Origin: Lentisphaeria bacterium
Lineage (GTDB): Bacteria; Verrucomicrobiota; Lentisphaeria; Oligosphaerales; Oligosphaeraceae
NCBI GenBank assembly: GCA_024405215.1
Contig: JAKSPB010000006.1
Location: 1-64,000, forward strand
Length of the DNA: 64,000 nucleotides
Reading direction: 5' to 3'
Under the pieces are notes generated by a model. It saw only the letters and a list, made by a program, of their open reading frames with translations, made no database searches and was not told the origin of the DNA. This document shows, piece after piece, positions 27,106-35,930 of the stretch (positions are counted from its first letter, which is position 1; each line of letters opens with the position of its first letter). Position numbers and translations under genes: made by a program.

Positions 27106-29067
27106 ATGCCTTGTCTGAAAAAACTCTCGGCGGCACTGCGGCCTCTGGTGGCCACGCGCTTTGGTGGACTGACATTCGCCTTTCTGGTCTGGATTGTCCT
27201 TTCCTTCCTGCTCCGCGTCTTCCTGACGCTCTGGAGCTGGAATAGCTGCGACCACTCCCCGCTGGCGCTGCTGACCGCATTCGCCGTGGGATTCCTGTTG
27301 GACTGCGCCGGCGCCGCATACGCAGCCGTCCTCCCGGCACTTTACCTGGCGGTGATTCCCCAATCCCTATTCGCCAGACGCTGGCACCAGCAGATGCTTT
27401 CCGCCCTCCTCGTGGTGGCGATGTGCTGCATGGTCTTCTCCATTCCGGCGGAAATCTTCTTCTGGGAGGAATTCACCTGCCGCTTCAATTTCATCGCCGT
27501 GGACTATCTCGTCTATACCACGGAAGTCCTGGACAACATCTGGCAATCCTATCCCGTGGTCTGGCTGGTCCTGGGCGTCGTGGCCATCGCAGGCGCATTC
27601 TACGCCTTCTTCAAGGCATGCGGCGCATTGAAGCTCTGGTTCTCCTCCAACCAGCCATGGAAGACGCGCATGGCCACCCTCGGCAGTATTTTGGCGGCGG
27701 CATTGCTCTGCCTATTCTTCCTGCCGGACAACATCCGCAACCGCATCAGTCCGGAGAACTGCGTGAACCAGGAGCTGGCCGGAAGCGGACCGCATGACTT
27801 CTGCGCCGCATACTTCAACAACCAGCTCACCTACGAGCGCTTCTACGCCACCCTGCCCACGGAAAAGGCCGCAGCCCTCACCCGCGCACAGCTCCCTGAC
27901 TGCCTGCCACCGAAGGACGACCTGGACATCACCCACCAGGTGACCGCCACCGGCCCCGAACACAACTGGAACGTGATTCTCGTAGTCTGCGAAAGCCTCT
28001 CCGCCGAGTTCACCAGCCTCTCCACGGAAAAATCCCGCACGCCGAATTTTGACAAAATGATGGACGGCGGCATCGTCCTGGAACGGCTTTTCGCCACCGG
28101 GACCCGGACAGTCCGAGGCCTGGAAGCCGTCACGCTCTCCCTGCCGCCCACGCCCGGACAGTCCATCCTGCGCCGTCCCGGCAGCGAAAACATGTTCTCC
28201 CTCTCCACGCTTTTCCGCGCCCACGGCTATGACTGCACCTTCCTCTATGGCGGATACGGTGTCTTCGACAACATGAACGACTTCTTCCAATCCAATGGCT
28301 ACGAGATCCTGGACCGCGCCTCCGACCTGGCGACGCCCCAGACCTTCAGCAACGCCTGGGGCGTCTGCGACGAAGACATCTACCAGTGGGCACTGGCTGA
28401 CGCAGACCGCAGTTTCCAGCATGGAAAGCCCTTCCATCAGTTGATTCTCCTGACCTCCAACCATCGTCCCTACACCTTCCCCGAAGGCGCCATCGACGCC
28501 CCACAGAAACGCCGTTCCTCCGCCGTGAAATACACCGACCACGCCATCGGAAAGTTCATCCGCGATGCAGAAGGGCATCCCTGGTTCGACAACACCCTCT
28601 TCGTCTTCGTCGCCGATCACTGCCACAGCACTTCCGGACGCAAATCCCTGCCCTTGGGGAAATACCACATCCCCGCACTCTTCTACAACCCCAAACTGGT
28701 CGCACCAAGGCGAGTCAACAAGGTCTGCAGCCAGATGGACATCGCGCCTACCATTTTCGGACTGCTGAACTGGTCATACGAAAGCCAATTCATGGGGCGG
28801 GATGTCCTGAAGGAAGACGGACTCCCCGAACGCGCCTTCCTGGGGACCTTCCAGAAGCTGGGACGGCTTGACGCCGCAACCGGAATCATGACCATCCTCT
28901 CTCCCAACAGCCAAGTGGAGTTCTGCCAATGGGAACTGACACCGCCCTTCAATGCCATTGAGAATGCGCCGGTCCAGGACGACGCGTCCCTCTGCACCGC
29001 ATTCTACCAGGTCTCCAGCCAGCGCTTCCAGAAACGCGCGGAAAACGCCACTTCCCCATGCAAATGA
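27106..29067 (+). CDS. LTA-synthase-like membrane sulfatase (phosphoglycerol/phosphoethanolamine transferase family)
   Basis: A 653-residue protein. About five transmembrane helices in the first ~230 residues precede a periplasmic alkaline-phosphatase-superfamily domain. This begins NVILVVCESLSAEF and has the nucleophile region GTRTVRGLEA (Thr335 likely). The metal-binding region is VADHCHSTSGRKSL, followed by KYHIPALFYNP. Proteins of this class move phosphoglycerol or phosphoethanolamine onto envelope glycans or lipids. In a Gram-negative, an OpgB- or EptA-like role is more likely than lipoteichoic acid synthesis (inference). The ATG at 27106 starts just before the first helix. The PAP2 gene overlaps its last 10 bp. 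Confidence 0.8.
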   Translation: MPCLKKLSAALRPLVATRFGGLTFAFLVWIVLSFLLRVFLTLWSWNSCDHSPLALLTAFAVGFLLDCAGAAYAAVLPALYLAVIPQSLFARRWHQQMLSALLVVAMCCMVFSIPAEIFFWEEFTCRFNFIAVDYLVYTTEVLDNIWQSYPVVWLVLGVVAIAGAFYAFFKACGALKLWFSSNQPWKTRMATLGSILAAALLCLFFLPDNIRNRISPENCVNQELAGSGPHDFCAAYFNNQLTYERFYATLPTEKAAALTRAQLPDCLPPKDDLDITHQVTATGPEHNWNVILVVCESLSAEFTSLSTEKSRTPNFDKMMDGGIVLERLFATGTRTVRGLEAVTLSLPPTPGQSILRRPGSENMFSLSTLFRAHGYDCTFLYGGYGVFDNMNDFFQSNGYEILDRASDLATPQTFSNAWGVCDEDIYQWALADADRSFQHGKPFHQLILLTSNHRPYTFPEGAIDAPQKRRSSAVKYTDHAIGKFIRDAEGHPWFDNTLFVFVADHCHSTSGRKSLPLGKYHIPALFYNPKLVAPRRVNKVCSQMDIAPTIFGLLNWSYESQFMGRDVLKEDGLPERAFLGTFQKLGRLDAATGIMTILSPNSQVEFCQWELTPPFNAIENAPVQDDASLCTAFYQVSSQRFQKRAENATSPCK

Positions 29068-29789
29068 CCAACGAAAAAGACCTACTCTTCCGTTCCTGGA
29101 GCAGCGTCGCCATCCCCGCGCTGCTTCTTCTGGCGACGATTCTCGCCTTCGAGTTCACGGAGTGGGACATCGCCATCCAGGACCGCTTCTACTCCCTTGA
29201 ACAAGGATGGCTCATACACTTTGACAACCACGACACCTATAAAGGACTGGCTCTCTTCTATTACACCCTGCCGAAATTCCTGCTGGGAATCTTCGGCGGA
29301 TGCCTGTTGCTCCTGACGCTCTTCCCCCAAAAACTGCGCACGAAGGCCTCCCGTGCGCAGCTCGTCTTCGTCATCGTCTGCCTTGTCGCCATCCCTTGCA
29401 CGGTGTCGTTCCTGAAAAGCCACACCAATATGCCGTATCCCTGCAAGATTGAACGCTACGGCGGCAAAGCCCCGCACAGGAAACTCCACCAGGCCATCGC
29501 CGCCTATTTTGACAAATCCCTGAAACTCTACAAAGGCTGGCCCGGCGGACATGCCAGCGGCGGCTTCGCCCTCATGGGGCTGGCATTCGCCCCAAAATCA
29601 CGCAGACGGCGCAAAATCGGATTCGCCATCGCCACCGTTGCGGGATTCTTCATGGGACTGGGACATACTTTGGACGGATGCCACTTCTTCAGCCACAACC
29701 TGGTCTCCTGGACCATCGCCTGGCTCATCGCCGCACTGCTCTACCAATTGTGGATTTACGCAGAACGCAAGCGGCCCCGCCTTGCCTGA
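29058..29789 (+). CDS. PAP2-family membrane phosphatase
   Basis: A 243-residue protein with about five or six membrane helices. PAP2 motifs are present: a Lys/Arg region (FLKSHTNMPYPCKIERYGG), GGHASGG and GHTLDGCHFFSHNL with the catalytic His. Family members remove phosphate from undecaprenyl diphosphate, phosphatidates or lipid A, usually at the periplasmic face. It overlaps the preceding sulfatase-like gene by 10 bp, so the two are probably translationally coupled. They may recycle or modify the same envelope lipid (inference). Confidence 0.85.
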   Translation: MQMTNEKDLLFRSWSSVAIPALLLLATILAFEFTEWDIAIQDRFYSLEQGWLIHFDNHDTYKGLALFYYTLPKFLLGIFGGCLLLLTLFPQKLRTKASRAQLVFVIVCLVAIPCTVSFLKSHTNMPYPCKIERYGGKAPHRKLHQAIAAYFDKSLKLYKGWPGGHASGGFALMGLAFAPKSRRRRKIGFAIATVAGFFMGLGHTLDGCHFFSHNLVSWTIAWLIAALLYQLWIYAERKRPRLA

Positions 29790-29790
29790 C

Positions 29791-29855
29791 CAGTCGGACG
29801 GGTCGACGGGTCGGACGGGTCGGACGGGTCGGACTAGTCGGACGGGTCGGACTAG
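29791..29855. repeat. 9-bp tandem repeat array, unit GTCGGACNN
   Basis: Seven units with core GTCGGAC and dinucleotide GG or TA; the second unit has lost one base. It exactly fills the 66-bp gap between the convergent PAP2 and tyrosine phosphatase genes. The core matches the array at 1-88, but the dinucleotides differ. Confidence 0.88.
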
Positions 29856-31019
29856 TTATTTCAGCACGGGGGAAACGGGGAAGGCATCCGTTCCCAGGAT
29901 ATTCCGCTGAATGGCCAGGATTTCCTCCTTGGCCAGGCCGCAGGCCAGCAGAAAGCGCTCCGCCTTGTATTGCAGGGGTTCTTCGGCTTCGCCATACTTC
30001 TCCAGGCCGGCCAGCAATTCATCGACCCTGTTGAAGCGCCGAATGTCATGGAAGGAAGTCAAGACGTAATCCAGACGAATGTCATCGCGGGAGCATCCCA
30101 CCAGCGCCTCCAGCAGAAAAGCCGTGGTCCCCGTACGGTCGGCGCCGGCGATGCAGTGGAAGATGAGAGGATAGTTCTCCGGATCGGCGAAATTGCGCAG
30201 CATGTCCCGATAGGCAACCATGCCTTTTTCACTGTAAAGGTAGTTGGCGTACGCGCCAACCGCCGCATGGATGTATTTCACCGCAGGTCCGGCGGGGGAC
30301 TCCGCCATTTTGGCGGTCTCGACGTCGCTGCGCAGATCCACCTCGCAGCGAAGCTTCATCACGTTGCGGACAATCTTCTGGCCCTCCTCGGTAAGAACGC
30401 ACTTGCCGGGGGTCTTGCCGCCATCGTTGGAGTTGTTGTTCAGGCCGCCGGAACGGTAGACGCGACCGTAGGGAATGCGCAGGCCGTTCATGACTTGCTT
30501 GCCGCCCAGGTCCCGCACATTCCACATGTCCGGCACATACATCACCCGCCAGCCGCAATCCTCCACCGTGAAGGAATGGACGGCGCTCTCTGCCGTGAGG
30601 GAATTATCCGCGCGGGACAGACTCTGAATCTTCCAATAGTACGTCTTGCCGGGCTCCAGATTCTGCAAATTGAAATTCCGGCTCGCATTGGCCAGAATCC
30701 GCGCATCCGTCAATTCCGGATTGTCCCCCAGGCAAACCTGGAACTTGACCTTATCCCGGTCGCCATCGAAACTGAACCGGAAGGCAACGCCGGTCGGCAT
30801 CGAACCGTTCTTATCCATCGGAAGCTGGTCCAGCAGACGGGAATCCTGCCAGAAGGCCTCCACCTGTTCCATGGGCAGCCGCAGGACGACCTGCTGAATC
30901 GCCCGCAACGGCGACACCACCGCCTTGTCCAGCGGCCGCACAAGCGTGATTTTGTCCTCCGCAAACAGTGCGAAGGCACAGGTCAGGAACAACGCGGCAA
31001 CAAAGGAAAACCGTTTCAT
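29856..31019 (-). CDS. Secreted tyrosine-phosphatase-like protein
   Basis: A 387-residue exported protein with signal peptide MKRFSFVAALFLTCAFALFA. Residues about 60-160 look like a fibronectin III-type beta domain (LEPGKTYYWKIQSLS). The C-terminal half is a protein-tyrosine/dual-specificity phosphatase of the Y_phosphatase3 type. Its P-loop is HCIAGADRTG, with nucleophile Cys289 and Arg295, and WNVRDLGGK is the family's usual entry motif. It is expected to act outside the cytoplasm. It is transcribed alone, convergent with the PAP2 gene. Confidence 0.85.
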   Translation of the reverse strand: MKRFSFVAALFLTCAFALFAEDKITLVRPLDKAVVSPLRAIQQVVLRLPMEQVEAFWQDSRLLDQLPMDKNGSMPTGVAFRFSFDGDRDKVKFQVCLGDNPELTDARILANASRNFNLQNLEPGKTYYWKIQSLSRADNSLTAESAVHSFTVEDCGWRVMYVPDMWNVRDLGGKQVMNGLRIPYGRVYRSGGLNNNSNDGGKTPGKCVLTEEGQKIVRNVMKLRCEVDLRSDVETAKMAESPAGPAVKYIHAAVGAYANYLYSEKGMVAYRDMLRNFADPENYPLIFHCIAGADRTGTTAFLLEALVGCSRDDIRLDYVLTSFHDIRRFNRVDELLAGLEKYGEAEEPLQYKAERFLLACGLAKEEILAIQRNILGTDAFPVSPVLK

Positions 31020-31062
31020 AAAGACTCCTTTTCATTTGGAAACCACATACTTATGTCGCCGT

Positions 31063-31165
31063 TTATGGATTGACTACACGGACTTGTCCTGTGCCCAAGG
31101 CGCAAGCCTCGGGAAATTGTCAAGTTCAAATACGCAGGCAACTTAAGTATGCAATTCCTTTTCTA
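31063..31165 (+). repeat. Dispersed palindromic repeat, copy E
   Basis: Contains ACACGGACTTGTCCTGTGCC, then a hairpin CCAAGG(CGCAAG)CCTCGG with one changed base in the left arm, then CAAGTTCAAATACGCAGG and CAACTTAAGTATGCAATTCC. Its first part contains GGACTTGTC, the same string that forms the 1-88 tandem array. Confidence 0.75.
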
Positions 31166-31206
31166 TTTGGGTTCAAGAGGAAACGGCGGATAATTTATCA
31201 CATCAT

Positions 31207-32286
31207 TTACTCGCCGTCCCATTCTTCCACCCGGAAAGGCACGATGGCATATTGCGCCATGCGCTTCGCGGGTGTCAGCGAGTTGAAGAGATCCTGCAAC
31301 TTAATGGTGGCCAGACAGGTATTGGCGTCACCTGCACCGTAGTAGATCATGAGGCTCTCGGGATCTCTGGGATCCAGCAACGCGCCTTCCGGGAAGATGG
31401 TATTTTCCACGAAAAGCCCTTTGCAACCCGTTTCGTAAGGCGCTTCCGCCACGATAAGGGGCTTCTTGGTAATGGCGATGAGCTTCGTGGGGTCGTCCTT
31501 GTCAAAGAGAGCGGCGCCGCAGGCATAGCGGCGGTCCCAGCCCTTCCGGGCAGGCACATCGACGGCACGCGCAGGATCCGCATCCACGGCATGGAAAATC
31601 AGCAGCCATCCCCGGTCGGTCTTGACAGGCGGCGCCCCTGCGCCGATCTTCTTGTTGGCCCAGGGAACATCCTCGCAGCCCAGGAAGAGCTCCTGACGCC
31701 CCCAGAACTCCAGATCAGGAGAAACCGCATACCAGATATGGAAGGGATCGCCATACTGGTTGGAGGGACGCTCCAGGCGCATATACATCCCGTTGACTTT
31801 CTCCGGAAAGAGCACCATGTTCCGCTGCTGGGGAATCCCCAGGCACACCACATCGAAATCCACTCCCGTGCCACGCCATTTGGCAATGCCGGGGCGTTCG
31901 GAATGCTGGTTCTCGAAACAGAAAGACAGATAGAGACCGTCCTCCAGGACCGTGAGGCGGGAGTCCACGACCCAGGGAAGCAGCTTTCCTTTATAGTGCA
32001 CACGCATCAGCTCGGGTTCCATCTCCCAATGGATGCCGTCGTCGCTCCAGCCCATTCCCGTCCCCATCTTCAGGGCGGGACGGTCCAGGTTCTCGTTGAA
32101 AAGATCCACGCGCGGAGCGATGACAAAACGACCGTGATAGAAGTTTACGCCGGCATTGAAGACGTATGATGCGGGATAGGGAACGTCGTGCTTGGTCAGA
32201 ACGGGATTACCCTCGTAGCGATGCAGGCAGGGATTGCTGTGCAGTTCGCTCTTGTCGGCGGGAAGATCAAAAAAAGGATTTCTCAT
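31207..32286 (-). CDS. GH130-family glycoside phosphorylase
   Basis: A 359-residue cytoplasmic protein (no signal peptide) with a five-bladed beta-propeller pattern. It matches GH130, which phosphorolyses beta-mannosides, for example beta-1,4-mannooligosaccharides. Family features include the N-terminal NPCLHRYEGNPVLTKHDVP and VFNAGVNFYHGRFVIAPRV. GAGAPPVKTDRGWLLIFHAVD and MIYYGAGDANTCLA follow. The start overlaps the end of the CE15-like gene by 20 bp, indicating one transcript. GH43 has a similar fold but lacks these N-terminal signatures. Confidence 0.85.
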   Translation of the reverse strand: MRNPFFDLPADKSELHSNPCLHRYEGNPVLTKHDVPYPASYVFNAGVNFYHGRFVIAPRVDLFNENLDRPALKMGTGMGWSDDGIHWEMEPELMRVHYKGKLLPWVVDSRLTVLEDGLYLSFCFENQHSERPGIAKWRGTGVDFDVVCLGIPQQRNMVLFPEKVNGMYMRLERPSNQYGDPFHIWYAVSPDLEFWGRQELFLGCEDVPWANKKIGAGAPPVKTDRGWLLIFHAVDADPARAVDVPARKGWDRRYACGAALFDKDDPTKLIAITKKPLIVAEAPYETGCKGLFVENTIFPEGALLDPRDPESLMIYYGAGDANTCLATIKLQDLFNSLTPAKRMAQYAIVPFRVEEWDGE

Positions 32287-33610
32287 GGTTGTACGCCATT
32301 TTTGTTATTTCCGGAATTCTCTTGTCAACAAAATCAAGCGCCCAGGTCCAGTCGTATGCGGAAATGCCCTGGTAGCCTGCCCGCTGGACATACCCTAGGC
32401 AAGGACCAATGGCGGCAGTGCTGAAGACCTCCGGGAAGGAAGTCCCGGGCAAGCCAGGAAGGCCCAGGAACTCCCAGGCGGGAGATGCCGCCCGGCAAGC
32501 CAGGTATTCGCTCTTGGTCTCCATCCAGTCATAGGAATTGAATCCCTGGACCAGGACCCGGCGGGGGGCCAAAGAGGCCAGCAGCAGATGCTGGTCAAAG
32601 GTGAGCAGCCGGACGGGATTCCGGTCGTATTTGGCGTATGCCTTGCAATACCAATGGGTGAAGGTGCGCACCTCAGTGGCGATGTTCTCCCCGAAATCAC
32701 GCTTGGCCAGGCGAACGCCGCCGCCGCCGCACTGGTTCAGGATCGCAGTGCCGAACCGGGTGTCCCGTGCCGCGGCCAGGAAAGCCGCCTTGCCAAGACG
32801 GGCGTGTCCCAGGACAATCGCCTGGGAGGCATCCAGTTCGGGAATCCGTTCCACCAGGTCCATTCCCCGGGAAAGGGCCCAGGCCCAGGCGCCCAACGAG
32901 GTCGGGTTGTCCTGCCGCTTTGCGTCCCGTTTCCCCCAAAGGTCGAAAACGCCGGTATAGGCAAAGGGATTCTGCCTGTGAAGCGGATTGGGTTCCATCC
33001 AGTCGGGATCCGGATCAGGCGAAACCTGGCAATAGCAGGCGGTCAGCAGCGCATAGCCCCGGGCAAGGAGCATCCCAAGGGGCATTACCGTCTTGGAGTT
33101 CGGATTGCACATATACCCCCGGGAAGAGGCGGAAGGGCGGTTGTTCCCGTGGGGAACGAAGATATCGTTCCGGCAGAAGGCATTGGGGACCTCGATATCC
33201 TCGTCGGGAACCAGTTCGTGGTTGCCGCGGTAGTTCAGCATGACGAAGACAGGCACACGGGCGGTGGCATATTGCGGACGGAAAAGGAGCCAGTCGATGC
33301 ATGGCCCCGTCCTGTCCGCCTTGAACCACATCCGATAACGGCACCTGACTCCGAAGCCGCCCAGGGCCTCCCGCTGTTCGTCCACCTGTTCCACCACCAG
33401 TTCCTCAGGCGGCGGCGGTTCCTGGCCATACATCTCCCGGGCGAAAATGCCCAGGATCTCCTGCCGCCGTCCTTCCCAGTCCGTCACTGTCGCGACTTTC
33501 GTGCCGTCGACGAAGGTCAGCGGATCTTCCAGAGTATAAGGCGTGATCCGAGATTCGTCAAAGTTGGGCTCGTCGTAGTCGGAGCGGATGGGAGGAACAG
33601 ACTTGGTCAT
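32267..33610 (-). CDS. CE15-like alpha/beta-hydrolase lacking catalytic Ser and His
   Basis: A 447-residue alpha/beta-hydrolase-fold protein related to carbohydrate esterase family 15 (glucuronoyl esterases). No signal peptide is visible. The nucleophile elbow, usually GHSR(L/G)GK, reads GHARLGK with Ala270 (codon 32801-32803). The usual C-terminal GGHG/GGHD catalytic His region reads AGYQGISAYDW with Gln414 (codon 32369-32371). The rest of the family pattern is kept, including QCGGGG, KRDFGEN, TFDQHLLLASLAPRRV and ALDFVDK. This points to a non-catalytic or altered protein rather than decay, since the frame is intact. It is co-transcribed with the GH130 phosphorylase. Confidence 0.72.
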   Translation of the reverse strand: MTKSVPPIRSDYDEPNFDESRITPYTLEDPLTFVDGTKVATVTDWEGRRQEILGIFAREMYGQEPPPPEELVVEQVDEQREALGGFGVRCRYRMWFKADRTGPCIDWLLFRPQYATARVPVFVMLNYRGNHELVPDEDIEVPNAFCRNDIFVPHGNNRPSASSRGYMCNPNSKTVMPLGMLLARGYALLTACYCQVSPDPDPDWMEPNPLHRQNPFAYTGVFDLWGKRDAKRQDNPTSLGAWAWALSRGMDLVERIPELDASQAIVLGHARLGKAAFLAAARDTRFGTAILNQCGGGGVRLAKRDFGENIATEVRTFTHWYCKAYAKYDRNPVRLLTFDQHLLLASLAPRRVLVQGFNSYDWMETKSEYLACRAASPAWEFLGLPGLPGTSFPEVFSTAAIGPCLGYVQRAGYQGISAYDWTWALDFVDKRIPEITKMAYNHEKSFF

Positions 33611-33791
33611 GAAAACGAGGTGAATTTGTGGTTGGGCAGAACTTTCAGACGCCGATTGCGCCTTCCGGCGCTACCCCCAATAAACACAGAATACGCAAGA
33701 CACACGAAAAGACGAGGTTTGAGGCTTTGGCAAAAGCCTTATTCTTTCTGCTCTTTTCAATTTTACAACGCGTCATCGAATTGACAATTGC

Positions 33792-33841
33792 CAAAAACAT
33801 ACCCCCGCAAAAACCGTATGAAGGCACTCTGCGGGGGTATG
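33792..33841 (-). terminator. Rho-independent terminator of the pseudopilin gene
   Basis: CATACCCCCGCA (33798-33809) pairs perfectly with TGCGGGGGTATG (33830-33841). On the minus strand the hairpin is followed by TTTTTG. It lies 16 bp after the pseudopilin stop codon. Confidence 0.88.
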
Positions 33842-33856
33842 ACGAAGAACAGGAGA

Positions 33857-34714
33857 CTAGCGCTTGTCTCCGCCGGCGATGTTCACGCCGGGGAACCAGT
33901 AGTAGTCAGCCTCCAGCGCATAGTCGCCGTTGCTGTTCTTCACCTTGCCCTTGCTCAGAGAAACAGTCTCGACATGACCGTCGCTCATGGACATGTTCAT
34001 CTGGTTGCCATGGCGGAAATACCGAAGGGCATTGGCGTCGGTGGAGTTCGAGAGAGCATAGATGGAAGTGCCCGTCGCCACGACGCAGGTCTTGTTCACG
34101 CCCATCCAGAAGGCATTCTGCGTGCCGTCAAAGAGATTGACGTGGAGCGAGGGATACTGGATGCTGGCGACGCGGTGCCAGGAAGTCGCGGCAGTGAGAT
34201 CCACGCCTGCCTTGGCCATGGACGTACTGGCGCCCATCCCTGAACCGAAACTCATTCCCATGCTTGCCTGATAGCCGTTGTTGCCGCCCGTGCGGTCAGT
34301 GGCAACGCAGGAGGGGCAGATTGTGATCTTATGCCAGGCGCTGGTCTCGGCATTGCCCTCTTCGACGTATGCCGCCTTGTCCTTGTTGTACCATTGCTGG
34401 CAGTTCATGGGAGTGCCGGGAATAAGGGGATTCAGCGTGAACCATGTGATGACGTAGGCTCTGTTCATGTAGTCCTGCGCCCAAACACGGGAGGTCGTGT
34501 TGCCGTCGTTGCGGCAGGCGGTGGGAGGCAGGAAATCATCGTAGTCGTTGGTGTAGAGAAGATTTCCCAGCGTCAGCTGCTTCAGGTTGTTGACGCAGCT
34601 GATGGCACGGGCCTTCTCGCGAGCCTTGGAAAGCGCAGGCAGGAGCATGGAAGCCAAAATGGCGATGATCGCGATCACGACCAGAAGTTCAATCAGGGTG
34701 AAGTTCTTTTTCAT
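33857..34714 (-). CDS. Type II secretion pseudopilin-like protein (H-x9-DG)
   Basis: A 285-residue protein with a type IV pilin-like N-terminus: a short basic leader, then [20 protein letters not shown]. The conserved Glu5 is present, but the residue before the cleaved bond is Asn rather than the usual Gly. [13 protein letters not shown] follows. The C-terminal H-x9-DG motif is exact ([12 protein letters not shown]). Such proteins are expanded in Lentisphaerota and Planctomycetota; their cellular role is not established. A strong AAGGAG site precedes the ATG. No other secretion-system genes are nearby. It is divergent from an AraC-type regulator. Confidence 0.88.
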   Translation of the reverse strand: MKKNFTLIELLVVIAIIAILASMLLPALSKAREKARAISCVNNLKQLTLGNLLYTNDYDDFLPPTACRNDGNTTSRVWAQDYMNRAYVITWFTLNPLIPGTPMNCQQWYNKDKAAYVEEGNAETSAWHKITICPSCVATDRTGGNNGYQASMGMSFGSGMGASTSMAKAGVDLTAATSWHRVASIQYPSLHVNLFDGTQNAFWMGVNKTCVVATGTSIYALSNSTDANALRYFRHGNQMNMSMSDGHVETVSLSKGKVKNSNGDYALEADYYWFPGVNIAGGDKR

Positions 34715-34779
34715 GGAACAGGAATCTCCTTGCGAATTTGGGATGAATTAGGGAAACAAACAAAAAGGTCTTTGCATAT

Positions 34780-34807
34780 ATTGTAAGAAAAAATGCGTTA
34801 AACTCAA
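34780..34807 (-). promoter_or_regulatory. Promoter of the pseudopilin gene
   Basis: On the minus strand, TTGAGT (34807-34802) and TACAAT (34785-34780) are separated by 16 bp, upstream of the pseudopilin start. The same 16-bp spacing and TTGAG box occur at the first glycosidase promoter. Confidence 0.6.
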
Positions 34808-34868
34808 TAGACACATACTGCCATTTATGGTAACATATTGCTCTTTTTCCATGAAGTTTTCGTAAAAA

Positions 34869-34898
34869 TTGTCTTTTGAAGGAAATGTATTGTATAAA
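34869..34898 (+). promoter_or_regulatory. Promoter of the AraC-type regulator
   Basis: TTGTCT (34869-34874) and TATAAA (34893-34898) with an 18-bp spacer, 56 bp before the ATG. The AT-rich 34715-34954 region between the divergent genes is a likely binding zone for the regulator itself (inference). Confidence 0.5.
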
Positions 34899-34954
34899 AG
34901 TGCTATGTTATTTTTCCCATCTCCTTCTACATTTCCGATTCATCTCTCCTTTTC

Positions 34955-35887
34955 ATGCCTGTTGTTTCACGCGCCAATTTTGCGAACTTCCTGCTTGATT
35001 TCACCGTAGCGAAGCCGATGTCGCGCCTTCCCGTGGAGCCTTGCCTCCTGGGAATCAGCCAGGAACCGGCAAATCCGATGCAATACATGCCTGAGGGGAA
35101 AAACGGCGGGGAGCACTTCTTTTTCTATTATGTTCTCTCGGGAGAAGTTGACTTTGCCTCCGCAGACGAACGACTTCGCCTAAAAAAAGGCGAGGCCTTG
35201 CTGAGCTGCTCTTCCGTTGACTGGAAGTGCCTTCCTGGCTCCTCCTCTGAATCCTTCCGTTCTCTTTTCTTTGTCATGAAGGGCGAAACCGCACTTTCGC
35301 TGGGAAGGCAGCTCCTGGAGCAACATGGCTCCAAGATGGCACTAGTCCCGCATTGCCCCTCCCTGGAACTGCTATTGGAACATCTTCAGGAATTGCGTGG
35401 AGACGCATCCTGGAATACGCCTGACGAATCCGTTTTCGCCTATCGCTTTCTAGTTTCACTGTTTTGGGAACAAACGAACTCCCCCCAGCCCGACGAGACA
35501 ATTGTTCCCGCAGCCGAAGAGCCATCCGATGATGAACAGATTCCCGAAAACCTGCGCCGGGCCACCCAGTATGTGGAGAAACATTTTGCGGATACCCTTC
35601 TGAACGTGGAGACCATCGCCAAAGTGGCCGGCTTCTCCAAATACTATTTCATCCGGCTTTTCGAAAAGACATACGGCATTTCTCCCTGGAAATACCTGCT
35701 TGCCCAACGGCTCTACCATGCCGCGCAACTCCTGGCCCAAGACAAGACCCTGCCCCTGAAAGCCATCATCCAGCAGTGCGGTTTCACCAGCGAGACCTAT
35801 TTCTGCAAGGCCTTCCGGAAGACCTTCCAGCGTTCTCCGGGAAGCCATAGGCGCCTGATGAGCAACACAATCCCCACCACTTTGTAG
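34955..35887 (+). CDS. AraC-family transcriptional regulator
   Basis: A 310-residue regulator. The N-terminal ~150 residues form a cupin-like sensor domain (FFYYVLSGEVDFASADERLRL). The C-terminal ~100 residues are an AraC/XylS double helix-turn-helix, with NVETIAKVAGFSKYYFIRLF and LKAIIQQCGFTSETYFCKAF. Such proteins usually respond to a sugar. It is divergent from the pseudopilin gene and directly upstream of an SGNH protein and a GH123-like enzyme on the same strand, so these are plausible targets. Confidence 0.9.
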   Translation: MPVVSRANFANFLLDFTVAKPMSRLPVEPCLLGISQEPANPMQYMPEGKNGGEHFFFYYVLSGEVDFASADERLRLKKGEALLSCSSVDWKCLPGSSSESFRSLFFVMKGETALSLGRQLLEQHGSKMALVPHCPSLELLLEHLQELRGDASWNTPDESVFAYRFLVSLFWEQTNSPQPDETIVPAAEEPSDDEQIPENLRRATQYVEKHFADTLLNVETIAKVAGFSKYYFIRLFEKTYGISPWKYLLAQRLYHAAQLLAQDKTLPLKAIIQQCGFTSETYFCKAFRKTFQRSPGSHRRLMSNTIPTTL

Positions 35888-35930
35888 TCCATAATAAAAA
35901 CTTCCCGCGTTTTCCGAAAAGGAGCTGAAA

